Source: Nitrospirota bacterium
GTDB taxonomy: Bacteria; Nitrospirota; Thermodesulfovibrionia; Thermodesulfovibrionales; SM23-35
DNA: 64,000 nucleotides
Assembly: GCA_040754395.1 (NCBI GenBank)
Contig: JBFMCL010000002.1
Span: 141,115 to 205,114, forward strand
Reading direction: 5' to 3'
Under the pieces are notes generated by a model, which saw only the letters and a list, made by a program, of their open reading frames with translations, searched no databases and was not told where the DNA came from. Each line of letters begins with the position of its first letter. Positions within the stretch are counted from its first letter, which is position 1. A program made the translations under genes and the position numbers. Below are positions 27,443-37,454 of this stretch, one piece after another.

Positions 27443-30400
27443 TTATCTAAGCCCTCTATTTTTACTGCGTTCGTACCGTTCTTCAGTATGCATGCCAGTC
27501 TGCTTATCTGGTGCAAGTGCATTAAACAGTCTTTCAACTTCTTCTGCGGGTAATGGTTTACTGAAGTAATACCCCTGTCCCATATCACATTTCAAAAGGC
27601 GCAGGAACTTCCACTGTTCCTTAGTCTCCACCCCCTCCGCAATTATTTTCAAATTAAGCGCATGTGCCATATTGATGATAGCCATTACGATTGATGCAGA
27701 ATCAGGATCATTCACCATTTCTTTGATAAATGTTATATCTATTTTCAGATTGTCGATTGGGAATCTCTTCAGATATGCCAATGACGAGTACCCGGTCCCA
27801 AAGTCATCAATAGAGACTGAAACTCCTATATCCTTAAGTTCCTTGATAACCAGGCTGGTAATTTCCACATTCTGCATAAAGGCGCTTTCTGTTATTTCCA
27901 GGGTAAGGAGCGAAGGATAAAATCCACTTTCTCCCATTATCTTCTTCACCCTCTCAGCCAGATTCTTTTGCCTGAATTGTATTGGTGAGATATTCACCGA
28001 GACTGGTACTACAGGATACATTTTATCCTGCCATTCCTTCACCTGCCTTATCGCTTCTTTCAAACTCCACTCCCCAACCTCAAGAATCATCCCTGTTTCT
28101 TCCAACACGGGAATAACCTTCTCCGGAGGCACTAACCCCTTGTCCTTTTTTTGCCACCTGATAAGGGCTTCCATCCCTATTATTCTATTTGTAGTTATAT
28201 CCCAGTACGGTTGATAATGGAGAATAAATTCCTTTTTCTCATGGGCTATTGCAAGTTCCTTTTCCAGCGATATTATTTCTGCTGCCCTCAAATCCATATC
28301 TTCAGTATAAAACTGGAACGATTTCCTCCCGTTCTTCTTTGCAGTTGATAGTGCCAATCCGGCTGATTTCAGAAGTTCAGCGGCATTGTTTCCGTCTGAA
28401 GGATAAAAAGAAATACCGGTATTGAATGACAGTCTTATTTTCTCATTTTTTACCGTTATATTCTGTGTTATATCCTTTATAATCTTTTCTAAAATTAAAA
28501 TAATATCATCAACGTGACCTATATTAATAAGTGCTATGCCGAATTCATCGTTACCCAGCCTTGCTGCGATATTTCCTGTTTGGATACTATGTGATAGTCT
28601 CTCCCCGACTGCTTTTAAAATATCATCGCCAAACGCATGTCCGTATGAGCCACTGATAAGTTTAAATCGCTCAATATTAACAACTGAGACCGCAACATTC
28701 TTTGAGGTGTCCTTTGTTCGAACAATGGCCTGGTTAACCCTCTCAATGAACAGATTTCTATTGGGGAGCCCTGTTAAAGAGTCATAATACGCGAGATACT
28801 CAAGCTGCCCCTCCATTTGTTTCCTCTCTGTGATATCTCTGAAAGTAACGACTGTTCCGGTAATCTTGTCATTTTCTTCTATAGGGGTACTGGTATATTC
28901 GACCGGGAAAAGTGTGCCATCTTTTTTCAAAAACAGTTCATGATTGACAGTTTGGACTGCGCCATCATGAAGAGACGCATGTATCGGGCAGTCTTCTTCA
29001 GGATAAGTATTTCCATCAACCTGTTGAGAGTGCCAGATACTGTGAGTGTCCTTGCCTATGAGTTCATGTGGTGCATATCCGAGCATTCTTGCCGCAGCCG
29101 GGTTAACGAATGTGTGGTATCCATTTTTATCGAGTCCTAAGATGCCTTCTCCCGCCGAGTTCAGAATAAGCTCATTCCTGTGGCTCAGCTTTTTTATAGT
29201 CTCCTCCGAATGCTTTCGGTCAGTGACATCTCTGCCTACCCCACTAATGCCAATGGTTTTTCCCTTGTGGTCTTTCAGCACTGATCCCCTAAAATCATAT
29301 GGCATATGTCTCCCGTCTTTAGTGATAAGTGCTGCCTCAACAAATCCCTCACCCTCCTTATATATTGTCTCAATTGCTTCAGTCAATCTTTTGGCATCTT
29401 CTTCAGAAAAGAAATCAGGCACTTTCATCGAAGATACTTCTTCATCGCTTAACCCTAATACTGTATTCGCTGCCTTGTTCCACCTGAGCAACTTACCTTC
29501 CAGATCAAAAACAAAGAATAAATCCTTCAGATTATTCAATGCGTTTTCAGTAAAATGCTTTTCTTGTTTCAGCTCCTCCACCGCACACCGGCGCTCGTCT
29601 CTTGCATGCAATGCCATGATGCCATATGAAATTTCCTTTGAAAATTGAATAAGCAAATTGACCTCCTGTTCGTCAAATGCATAGGGATGAGAAGCATAAA
29701 TATTTAAAGTGCCAAAGACTCTTGCGTCCGCAATGAGAGGAAGTGAAATGCATGACGCATAACCGCGCTTGATCGCCTCTTTGCGCAGGAAGGCATGGTG
29801 TTCATCTGATAGCATATTGCTGATAATGACTGGTTTGCCCGTTCTGATTGCTGTACCTGCGGGATTTTTTCCTCTTTCATCGTCGGCCCGGGAAGTATTC
29901 AGGGCCGCAAGATATCCTTCGTCATATCCTGCATGGGCGACAGGATTGACACTCTCTGCCTCATCTACCCCGGCATAGCCTATCCATGCCAGGCAATAAC
30001 CTCCGGTCTCAACGAGAACCTTGCACATGCCGTTCAGCAGCTCGTTCTCTTCGGTAGCATGCACTAATATCTGATTGCATTCACCGGCGGTCTTGAGTGC
30101 CCGGTTTAAAATGTGCAAATCCTTAATTCTTTTTGCAAGCTCAGAGGTTCGTACCTGAACTTCGACTTCAAGATCGTCATGCGATTTCTTAAGTTCTGCC
30201 GACATCTGCTTTTGCTCTGTGATATCCCGCGCTACGGAAAAAATCAGCTGCTCTTCAACCAGCGGATAGCAGTTCCATGAAACCCATTTATAAGAACCAT
30301 CCTTGCATTGATAGCGGGTTTCAAATGTAACCACCGATTTGCCTTTCTTGAGTCTGTTTGCCATATCGATTGCCAATTCCCTGTCTTCAGGATGAATGAA

Positions 30401-31324
30401 TTCAAGATACGGTTTAGACATCAGTTCTTTTTGTGTCCAGCCAAGGGTTTTTTCCCAGGCCGGGTTTAACTGCTTGAAGAATCCGTCGAAACCGGCAATG
30501 CAAAACATGTCGATTGAGAAGCTGAACAGGCGTTTGCGTTCCACCTCTGCACGATTGCGCTCGGCAATCTCATTCCGGATGATTACAACAGAGACGACCA
30601 CGATAATAACCGCCAGAAGCAACCCTGACATCACAATAAAAGATGTTGCACGACCCAGCAATCTCAATGTTTCATCATGCTGGTTAAGGAGCCTGGTCTC
30701 TTCAGTTACAAACTCATCAATTACCTTGTCGATATTTGTCATCAACTGCTCACCTTTTCCAGTCATAACCAGGGTTTGGGCAGCAACTCGCCCCTGTTTC
30801 CTCCGGATTTCAATAACTTGTCCATTATGTTCGGTCATTTGCGCAATGAGGAGTTCGAGTGCTGCGATACTCTTCTGCTGTTCAGGCTCTCTTGAGGTTG
30901 ATTCCCTGACAGTTTTTATCCTCCAATGAATTGTCGCAATCTTGGAATGGTAATGGGCTAAGAGTTCTTCCTGCCCGGTAATGACGTAACCTCGCTGATC
31001 GGACTGAATATCGTTAAGAAGGGAATTCACTTCGACAATATCGGCAATAACTTCATAGGTTTGCTTGCGCAAATCGGCAGAGGCAGAAAAATCAGATATA
31101 AATACTTGAGAGGCAATACTGATCATAACAAGAACGAGCAATCCCAGCCCAAAGCCGATACCCACCTTGGTTTCTATGTCGCGTTTCACTGTCAATCTGT
31201 CTTGTTGAGAATCGTCGTTATCAGTTTTCTGCCCCCTAAATGACCTGAATCCAGCGATACGCATCGCCAAACGTTTGATAAACGTGTCATTGCTTTTTGT
31301 CCGATCAATTTTTTTGTCCATCAT
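27443..31324 (-). CDS. CHASE3-PAS-GAF-PAS-PAS-GGDEF-EAL membrane protein
   Basis: 1293 residues. Two membrane helices (about 55-75 and 235-255) flank a periplasmic CHASE3 sensor. Then come PAS (265-385), GAF (430-570), two more PAS (580-840), GGDEF (850-1000) and EAL (1010-1260). The GGDEF motif reads GNDEF, so diguanylate cyclase activity is doubtful. The EAL domain keeps EALIRW, NISPIQF, EITES, DDFGTGYSS, AEGVET and QGYYF, so phosphodiesterase activity is likely. It follows the glycosyltransferase by 23 bases and is probably the last gene of that operon. It would tune cyclic-di-GMP at the membrane. Confidence 0.92.
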   Translation of the reverse strand: MMDKKIDRTKSNDTFIKRLAMRIAGFRSFRGQKTDNDDSQQDRLTVKRDIETKVGIGFGLGLLVLVMISIASQVFISDFSASADLRKQTYEVIADIVEVNSLLNDIQSDQRGYVITGQEELLAHYHSKIATIHWRIKTVRESTSREPEQQKSIAALELLIAQMTEHNGQVIEIRRKQGRVAAQTLVMTGKGEQLMTNIDKVIDEFVTEETRLLNQHDETLRLLGRATSFIVMSGLLLAVIIVVVSVVIIRNEIAERNRAEVERKRLFSFSIDMFCIAGFDGFFKQLNPAWEKTLGWTQKELMSKPYLEFIHPEDRELAIDMANRLKKGKSVVTFETRYQCKDGSYKWVSWNCYPLVEEQLIFSVARDITEQKQMSAELKKSHDDLEVEVQVRTSELAKRIKDLHILNRALKTAGECNQILVHATEENELLNGMCKVLVETGGYCLAWIGYAGVDEAESVNPVAHAGYDEGYLAALNTSRADDERGKNPAGTAIRTGKPVIISNMLSDEHHAFLRKEAIKRGYASCISLPLIADARVFGTLNIYASHPYAFDEQEVNLLIQFSKEISYGIMALHARDERRCAVEELKQEKHFTENALNNLKDLFFVFDLEGKLLRWNKAANTVLGLSDEEVSSMKVPDFFSEEDAKRLTEAIETIYKEGEGFVEAALITKDGRHMPYDFRGSVLKDHKGKTIGISGVGRDVTDRKHSEETIKKLSHRNELILNSAGEGILGLDKNGYHTFVNPAAARMLGYAPHELIGKDTHSIWHSQQVDGNTYPEEDCPIHASLHDGAVQTVNHELFLKKDGTLFPVEYTSTPIEENDKITGTVVTFRDITERKQMEGQLEYLAYYDSLTGLPNRNLFIERVNQAIVRTKDTSKNVAVSVVNIERFKLISGSYGHAFGDDILKAVGERLSHSIQTGNIAARLGNDEFGIALINIGHVDDIILILEKIIKDITQNITVKNEKIRLSFNTGISFYPSDGNNAAELLKSAGLALSTAKKNGRKSFQFYTEDMDLRAAEIISLEKELAIAHEKKEFILHYQPYWDITTNRIIGMEALIRWQKKDKGLVPPEKVIPVLEETGMILEVGEWSLKEAIRQVKEWQDKMYPVVPVSVNISPIQFRQKNLAERVKKIMGESGFYPSLLTLEITESAFMQNVEITSLVIKELKDIGVSVSIDDFGTGYSSLAYLKRFPIDNLKIDITFIKEMVNDPDSASIVMAIINMAHALNLKIIAEGVETKEQWKFLRLLKCDMGQGYYFSKPLPAEEVERLFNALAPDKQTGMHTEERYERSKNRGLR

Positions 31325-31347
31325 TGCACATGTTCAGGATTGTGATT

Positions 31348-32430
31348 CTAATGACCCTTCTCCCAAACCATCAACCTTTCTTTTGCGATCCACTCTTTCC
31401 ACATGGCTTTCAAAAACATATAGTAGTTGACAGGCTTAATGATGAAATAAGCCCACAAAGACGAAATGACTTTTCCAACCATCCTGATTCTAAATCCCGT
31501 GATAAGACACACAATGGCTACCAGAAATATTTCAATCATCAAGAATCCACCAAGGGTATAGAGCATATCTGAAGTTACCAAATAGATACTGAGGGCAAGA
31601 AGGGGTGAGAAAAAGCTGTCAAGCAGATATCCGTAAACGAATGTGCCTAATTTCTTGTTCTTTCTGAAGCTGTGAACGCTTATATTCTGGAAGAAACTTC
31701 GATACCATCTATTCACCTGTTTTTTGAATATTGCAAATGTCGGTGGGTCTAACGGATAACAAAGGGCATTCGGGGCATAATAGATGCGAAAACCGTTCAA
31801 AAGAAAATCCCATGTAAGATCCATATCTTCGCCCATCGTTCTTGGCTGAAACCCGCCCATTTTCTGAATATGCTTGGTGCTGAAAACCGCAAAGCACCCG
31901 GAGCAAACAAGAATTGTGCCCGCACTGTTCTGGGCAGATTTGAAGATTGTCAGGCCCAAGATATATTCTATGAATCTTCCCCTTTCCCACAGAGTTTCAA
32001 TCCTCTGGGGTATGACAAACCCGCACACTGCTGCCGTAAGAGGATCATTGAAATAGGGCAGGGTGTTCTCTATTGCTTTTTTGTGGAGTATGGTGTCCGC
32101 ATCTATTGAAACCATCAAATCTGTGTGAATATCATTAATTACATAGTTCTGAGCCATAGCCTTTGTTCCCTGATTCTGATGAGTCCTGACCACCCTCACC
32201 CCTTTTTCTAAGGCTATTTCTCCTGTTCTGTCTGTAGAACAATCGTCAACTACAATAATTTCATCGATATAAACTGACTGACTTCTGATACTGTCAATCG
32301 TGTCAGAGATATTTCTCTCCTCATTGTATGCGGGGATAACGACGGTTATCGTGTATTGCCTGCAGGGCGGCCCTGCAAGTATTTTCGGTTTCAATCCAAA
32401 CAGTCTGCGCCAGTTCACATCGATTTTCAA
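31348..32430 (-). CDS. Processive family-2 glycosyltransferase (PgaC/hyaluronan synthase-like)
   Basis: 360 residues. The GT-A catalytic domain (about 25-265) shows TVVIPAYNEERNI, VVDDCSTD, the DxD motif DADT, GEDMDLTWD as the general base region and QVNRWYRS, a variant of the QxxRW motif of processive beta-glycan synthases. Three or four membrane helices follow (about 270-340), forming a probable polymer channel. Thus a membrane polysaccharide synthase; the sugar is not predictable. It starts directly after the small membrane protein gene (no gap) with an AAGGAGGAG ribosome site. Confidence 0.88.
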   Translation of the reverse strand: MKIDVNWRRLFGLKPKILAGPPCRQYTITVVIPAYNEERNISDTIDSIRSQSVYIDEIIVVDDCSTDRTGEIALEKGVRVVRTHQNQGTKAMAQNYVINDIHTDLMVSIDADTILHKKAIENTLPYFNDPLTAAVCGFVIPQRIETLWERGRFIEYILGLTIFKSAQNSAGTILVCSGCFAVFSTKHIQKMGGFQPRTMGEDMDLTWDFLLNGFRIYYAPNALCYPLDPPTFAIFKKQVNRWYRSFFQNISVHSFRKNKKLGTFVYGYLLDSFFSPLLALSIYLVTSDMLYTLGGFLMIEIFLVAIVCLITGFRIRMVGKVISSLWAYFIIKPVNYYMFLKAMWKEWIAKERLMVWEKGH

Positions 32431-32826
32431 TTACTCCTCCTTTTTGGAGTTCAGGTAGTACAGATGAGATATTTCCTCTCTCAACTGTGGAGATGCCATG
32501 ATCACCTGTGTTGGCATTGTGTTGCAGCACAGCAAATTCTCCAAAATGGTATTCGTCATCGCAGCCGTCAATTCGGGGGAAGCAGGTATTGTTGGATAGT
32601 TATAGCTTTTCCCTTCGGCTGAAAGTTTATCGACCTCTGCCCTGAAAGTTGAATCAGTTTCTATGACAGCCGCAGTGGGTTGTGTGTATTTCGTAACAAA
32701 ATCATTTACGAATACACCAGCCCCTGTCAATCCCAAAACAGCAACCAGTATCGGATACTTGATCAATAAGTGAATAACCAGGCTGCAAGTACCCATGAGA
32801 CCGCTCGTTCCTAATCCGTATGCCAT
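32431..32826 (-). CDS. Small membrane protein of the polysaccharide operon
   Basis: 131 residues of no recognised family. One membrane helix at about 20-45 (LIKYPILVAVLGLTGAGVFV) is followed by a soluble domain of about 85 residues with a Cys pair (LLCCNT). Placed between a small outer-membrane barrel and a synthase, it could be an accessory subunit for polymer export or regulation; this is inference from context only. Clear AGGAGG ribosome site; three bases after the previous gene. Confidence 0.75.
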   Translation of the reverse strand: MAYGLGTSGLMGTCSLVIHLLIKYPILVAVLGLTGAGVFVNDFVTKYTQPTAAVIETDSTFRAEVDKLSAEGKSYNYPTIPASPELTAAMTNTILENLLCCNTMPTQVIMASPQLREEISHLYYLNSKKEE

Positions 32827-32829
32827 TGT

Positions 32830-33288
32830 TTACCTCCTGTTTTTCCAATCCCCTCCAGCTGACCACTGAAGGAAGGCTACTGCTCTCCAGGCATTATTAG
32901 ACGAATCATTGAAGTATCCGAAGTACTCACCGCGGATACCAAGATCAATCACCCCCCAATTGTTTAGACCGGCTTTGAGTGGATGCTTGACTTTCCCCCC
33001 GAAAACCGGCCTCCACCTGTTGTTCCAGAAATCATTGGTATGATCTGATTTTGTGAGACCGATTCCGGCAAATGTGTTTAGCACAAAATCCGACTCCCCT
33101 AATTTCATCCAGTCAATTCCCTGTTCAACGTACATGTCGAGCTTTGAACCTCTCTCTATATCGTTGCTCGGAGTAAAAGAAAGTTCTCCCCATGAATACC
33201 AGGGATAACCGAGTATCTCGGCTGTTGCTTGATGACTGAATACTGAAACTGTCATCAAGATTACCAAAACTGCCAGGCACCTTTTCAT
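32830..33288 (-). CDS. Small exported outer-membrane barrel-like protein
   Basis: 152 residues with a signal peptide (1-23, cut near ATA). The mature part alternates hydrophobic and polar residues and is rich in Trp, Gly and aromatic ends (YVEQGIDWMKL, FVLNTFAGIGL, WGVIDLGIRGEYFGYF, WRAVAFLQW), typical of short beta-barrel strands. No named family recognised. First gene of the operon behind a sigma54-type promoter; a role in polymer passage through the outer membrane is possible but unproven. Confidence 0.75.
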   Translation of the reverse strand: MKRCLAVLVILMTVSVFSHQATAEILGYPWYSWGELSFTPSNDIERGSKLDMYVEQGIDWMKLGESDFVLNTFAGIGLTKSDHTNDFWNNRWRPVFGGKVKHPLKAGLNNWGVIDLGIRGEYFGYFNDSSNNAWRAVAFLQWSAGGDWKNRR

Positions 33289-33358
33289 TGAAACCTCCCT
33301 TAAAAAAATTTTTAGAGATTGCCTTCAAAAGGCATTTTCTTTTATCTGACCATGTTAT

Positions 33359-33374
33359 TGCAGGAGCCATGCCA
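33359..33374 (-). promoter_or_regulatory. Sigma54 promoter of the polysaccharide operon
   Basis: On the minus strand TGGCATGGCTCCTGCA, with GG and GC ten bases apart as required for -24/-12 recognition. The first start codon lies 71 bases beyond. Three GTGTTCG boxes begin 70 bases upstream. Confidence 0.75.
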
Positions 33375-33608
33375 GATTGTTTAAAGCTGAAACATATTGA
33401 ATTACAATGATAATTTCAAGCCGCTCAGAAATGCGGGGGAAAAGTGTTCGTTTTTAATACAGGGGATTGAAATAACAGGGAATTATTATAAATGCTTTTA
33501 AGTTATTGTTTTTTATGAAATAATGTAGGGAAGGTTCAGAAGTGTTCGTTTCTGAACATGGTGTTCGAAATTATGCTATTTAATTGAGTATTTCTTCATT
33601 GTCCCGAT
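33371..33608. repeat. Duplicated regulatory block, copy A
   Basis: About 238 bases matching 38884-39118 with only small differences. It includes GTGTTCG boxes at 33444, 33542 and 33561, the same spacing as in copy B. Its far end resembles the last codons of the sigma54 activator gene. Together with the terminator, this accounts for the non-coding stretch 33289-33722. Confidence 0.9.
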
Positions 33609-33611
33609 CAC

Positions 33612-33636
33612 GCTTTCGACTGTAATCCTCTATCTC
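33612..33636. repeat. 25-bp scar identical to part of the HD-GYP gene
   Basis: These 25 bases match 38522-38546 exactly, where they encode EIEDYSRKL of the HD-GYP protein. Here they are outside any gene, next to copy A of the duplicated block. Confidence 0.85.
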
Positions 33637-33650
33637 AACAGGAAAAGATA

Positions 33651-33678
33651 GGGATCAGGCTAACGCAAGCCTGATCCC
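33651..33678 (-). terminator. Intrinsic terminator after the subtilase gene
   Basis: An 11-base perfect stem, GGGATCAGGCT with AGCCTGATCCC, six-base loop; on the minus strand it is followed by TATCTTTTCC. Confidence 0.75.
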
Positions 33679-33722
33679 ATGCTCTTTACATCATATTAAT
33701 CGTGCGTCCTAATCTTTAAACA

Positions 33723-36700
33723 TTATTTAACAACTATGTCTCCCTGAGCAATTGGCATCGGTACAGTCTTGTTGGCTGACCACTTGCTGGAGAACCAAAC
33801 CCCGCCTGCTTTCCTCTGCAGAGTCATGGCAATGGTATCACCATTTCCATTTGCCTGATTACCATCCTTAATGTGGATTTGCAACTGTGCCCCGCCCTCT
33901 ATTGCGATAGAGTTGGCCGGATCCGTAATATCAACGAGATTAGCCTTGCTGCTGAAACTCGCTGTTCCGGATGGTTTCTGCACCGTCAATACTGCAATAG
34001 CCGTGCTCTTGATCTTATAGGTGCGAAGCACATTACCTATTGAACCGTCAGGTTTATAGTAACTGCGCACAGTGATATTGACAGCCCCCTGGGGATTCGC
34101 GCCACTCTTGTTATACTTTACGTCAAATGAAAAATCCGTTGACTGGCCTGCTGCGCCGGCAATATACCCTCTGGAGTCTGTTCCATTTGTTGTCTTGCCG
34201 CCTCCAATAATCCATCCATTATCCAACGGTTTTGCAACCGTGACAATCGTGTCGTGAACCGGATTATTGAGAAGATAGCCGCCGCCGACAATTACAGCGA
34301 TGTCAAGTGATGTTACATAGGCATTGCCCATATTGTACTGAACGATTGCACTCGCGGTTCCTACCTTCCTGTCGTCTGGATTCACAAGGCCAACAGGCAA
34401 ATTTGCAGCCCCGTTGATTGGTGTATATAAACCATTTGAGTTGCGGATTGCAAATGTTACCCTTGCATTGCGGATATCACTGGTGCATACCTGATCAACA
34501 TCCTGAATCGTAGCGCTTAAGGCAAGCGAAACAGTATTGCTGTTCGTTGTTACCGTTGTCCAGAAGAATACATTGCCTGTATACACCGCCTGACCGGCAA
34601 GTGGCCCAACTTTAGCTGCGTTAATAGTGAAGCTCTGTGATGTGGTGCTATTGGAATAGATGTCATCGGGACCGAATGAGACACTTACCTGATACGTGCC
34701 GGGCATATTCGCAGAACTCAGCGTCATGCCTGTTGCTGCAACCCCATTGGCATCTGTTACTGCGCTGGCTGTAGCTGCACCAATCATGAAGTTAATCGTC
34801 TTGCCCGCAATGCCTGAGCCAGAAGTGTCATCGGTTAGCCTGGCAGAGACTCTCACGCAATCAGAATACAGTCCTGCAGATTGTCCCTGATATACCAGCG
34901 TTGTCGGTCTCTTGTCTATTGTCAGCGCACCGTTATCAATCGTGACTGAATAGTTGTTCAACTTGCTGTTTGGATCATGCAAGGACGGTGTGATCGTATA
35001 CGTCCCCACAGGACTGGACTGTGTCGCAGTTGTGCTGTAGCTTGCAGTAATGCCATCGCCGTTCACAACGCCGGTAAGCGAACCGCTCAGTGCCGGGTTC
35101 GGCTCACCGTAAATCCTGTTCTTATCATGAGCAATGACAGTGAGTGATTTCTTATTGATGGCAAATGAACGGTCTACATCAGACGCCGCATTGTAATTTG
35201 CATTACCCGCCTGCGAGGCCCTTATGGTGCATGTGCCTGGCTCCACAATCGTGACCGTCGTGCCGGATACTGTGCACTTAGCCGCAGTCAAGCTGCTGAA
35301 GGCCACCGTCAATGACGATGAGGCTGTTGCGCTCACCGCAAAGGGCGCATCACCATACGTCCTGTCGGCAAGTGTGCCAAATGTGATTGTCTGATCTGCC
35401 TTATTGATGGTTTCTGTTTGATTGGCAGATGTAAGCCCGGTAGCTGAAGCAGTGATTGTCGGCGCACCAGCATTCAAATCTTTATAGTAGAAACTCGCCG
35501 TATTGCCTGTGGAGAGGATCGTTACGCTTGTGATGGAACTTGTGCAGGAGGCATCGCTATAAAATGTTCCGCCTCCGGAGGAGCTGCTCAGATTAACTGT
35601 CATATTACTTGTCGGGTTGGTTGGCGTATTGCTGGCGTCTTGTGTTTGTACTGTTATTTGTGGTGAGCACTCTCCAACAGTCCTTGTGAATACAGTGGAT
35701 GTAAAGGCAAGCTTGGTGGGATCTAAAGAATTAACAGTATATGTCGCACTTCCAACTATGTTGCCCGGGGCGCAAGCTCCGCTATTGCCAGTTTTGCAAA
35801 TGAGAACTGTATGACTCGCTGCAGTTACGGGGGTATATGAGTCACACACATTGTTTGTGCCCGACGATAAATTGCCTGACACGGTGTCTCTCACCAAAGT
35901 TGAAGAATCAAATGTGGTCGTACTTTTATACCATTGCATACGATAAGCCGCGGTGCCACCTCCAGTAACTGTAACCGAGGATTTTGCACTTACCTGACTG
36001 CCCAAAATGAAAGATGTTGATTCTGATGTTGTGGGGGGACAATTAGAACTATAATTATAGATTGTTGTTGTGGCGCCACTTATACTGGCTGCTATTTTAT
36101 ACGGCCCCACATATGGCCCTCCGCCTGCCTCAACACCGGCCGGCTGTATTTCATCAAGCCCCGTATCCGCCATTGCCGCAGCCATATTCACGCGGCCGTT
36201 TCCGGTCTGCTCGTGCGTGCCTGCAGGATCTGCAGTGCGCGCGAGACGCCCCACGATTACCCCATTGGTGAGGGTTGGGTCATCAGCCTTCATAAAAGCC
36301 GCGACACCTGCAACAATTGCCGCTGATGCAGATGTTCCGTTCAGGGATACAATGGAATTTTCAAGACCGGTCGTTGCAATGTCCTCTCCTGGTGCTGCGA
36401 GAAACACGCTCTGCCCAAAGTTGCTGAAAGAGGCGAGGTTGTCAGAATAATCTGTTGCTGAAACCCCGATAACTCCGCGGGCACCAGCCGGAAACGTTGG
36501 GTCGCTTATTCCTTCATTTCCCGTGGCTGCCACTAAAACGACATTCTTTGACCATGCATAGTCAACCGCTTCCTGGAGAAAAGGGCTGAAGCCGGGGTTG
36601 CTGAAACCCATCAGGATTACGTCAGCACCGTTATCTGCTGCCCAGATAATGCCACTTATGATATCGCTGTCCTGGCCTGTGCCGTCAGCGTTCATTACCG

Positions 36701-37331
36701 TAACGGGCATTATTTTCACTCTGTCCAGACCGATACCGGCTATGCCATAGTTGTTGTCAGTGATAGCGGCGATTATGCCGGCAAGCCATGTGCCATGACC
36801 ATGGGAGTCGCTCAGGCCGTGAGAATCATCAAGAAAAGACCTGCCCATGATAACGTTTGCGGCAAGGTCTTCATGGTTTGCCTGAACTCCCGTGTCAAGA
36901 ATGGCAACTTTTGATGATTGCCATGGGAAAAGGATACCATAGACAAGGTCCCAGCCTATTTTCGACAGGGCCCACTGAAAGCCGTAATCGGGGTCAGCGG
37001 GCATACCCTGCACCTCCCTGATTTTATCCTCTGCGGCACTCTCAACCCTCGGGTCAGACTGGTAGTTCTCCAGGATTGTTGAAAGTTGGTCTGCCTGAAC
37101 CTCGACAACATGAAGGCGCAGCGCCGGAATCGAAGAAGTCTCAGTACCCCCGTTTGCATGAATGACGGCGGCCTGTTCATACGCAGAAAGGCCGCTTACC
37201 ATCCTGATGATCAGCGATGAGGTAGAGGATGGCTGTTCGGCCATGGCGTGGGAAAATAACCCTCCCGCTATCATCAAGACCAAAAGAAAAACTGCAAATC
37301 GCCTGAGATACAAGAATTTGTTACTGAACAT
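33723..37331 (-). CDS. Large secreted subtilase (S8) with Ig-like repeats
   Basis: 1202 residues: signal peptide (1-31), an inhibitor-like propeptide (40-105), and a subtilisin domain (about 115-385) with the complete triad Asp146 (AILDTGVQ), His179 (GHGTWLAG) and Ser334 (NGTSASAA), and Asn272 in ATGNEG. About 800 residues of beta-rich repeats follow, including MBG-type units (TFGTLADRTYGDAPF, NRIYGEPNPALSG) and a bacterial Ig-like domain near 830-920. No LPXTG, PEP-CTERM or type 9 sorting tail is seen at the end (QGDIVVK). It likely works at or outside the cell surface. It lies 123 bases after the HD-GYP gene and may share its transcript; strong GGAGG site. Confidence 0.92.
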   Translation of the reverse strand: MFSNKFLYLRRFAVFLLVLMIAGGLFSHAMAEQPSSTSSLIIRMVSGLSAYEQAAVIHANGGTETSSIPALRLHVVEVQADQLSTILENYQSDPRVESAAEDKIREVQGMPADPDYGFQWALSKIGWDLVYGILFPWQSSKVAILDTGVQANHEDLAANVIMGRSFLDDSHGLSDSHGHGTWLAGIIAAITDNNYGIAGIGLDRVKIMPVTVMNADGTGQDSDIISGIIWAADNGADVILMGFSNPGFSPFLQEAVDYAWSKNVVLVAATGNEGISDPTFPAGARGVIGVSATDYSDNLASFSNFGQSVFLAAPGEDIATTGLENSIVSLNGTSASAAIVAGVAAFMKADDPTLTNGVIVGRLARTADPAGTHEQTGNGRVNMAAAMADTGLDEIQPAGVEAGGGPYVGPYKIAASISGATTTIYNYSSNCPPTTSESTSFILGSQVSAKSSVTVTGGGTAAYRMQWYKSTTTFDSSTLVRDTVSGNLSSGTNNVCDSYTPVTAASHTVLICKTGNSGACAPGNIVGSATYTVNSLDPTKLAFTSTVFTRTVGECSPQITVQTQDASNTPTNPTSNMTVNLSSSSGGGTFYSDASCTSSITSVTILSTGNTASFYYKDLNAGAPTITASATGLTSANQTETINKADQTITFGTLADRTYGDAPFAVSATASSSLTVAFSSLTAAKCTVSGTTVTIVEPGTCTIRASQAGNANYNAASDVDRSFAINKKSLTVIAHDKNRIYGEPNPALSGSLTGVVNGDGITASYSTTATQSSPVGTYTITPSLHDPNSKLNNYSVTIDNGALTIDKRPTTLVYQGQSAGLYSDCVRVSARLTDDTSGSGIAGKTINFMIGAATASAVTDANGVAATGMTLSSANMPGTYQVSVSFGPDDIYSNSTTSQSFTINAAKVGPLAGQAVYTGNVFFWTTVTTNSNTVSLALSATIQDVDQVCTSDIRNARVTFAIRNSNGLYTPINGAANLPVGLVNPDDRKVGTASAIVQYNMGNAYVTSLDIAVIVGGGYLLNNPVHDTIVTVAKPLDNGWIIGGGKTTNGTDSRGYIAGAAGQSTDFSFDVKYNKSGANPQGAVNITVRSYYKPDGSIGNVLRTYKIKSTAIAVLTVQKPSGTASFSSKANLVDITDPANSIAIEGGAQLQIHIKDGNQANGNGDTIAMTLQRKAGGVWFSSKWSANKTVPMPIAQGDIVVK

Positions 37332-37454
37332 TTGTTCCTCCTTTTTAATAGTTACTAAGTTTCATGGGCTTCCCCGGGCATCTGCCAAATTTCGCCTGGG
37401 CATTGCCGATCCACCCTGCATAGAGTCTGTTCCACCTCAGTACCTTGCTCCTTA

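Noticed and set aside
36070..36450. 126-codon frame inside the subtilase region
   Set aside because: Opposite the subtilase catalytic domain, which has a complete triad on the minus strand.
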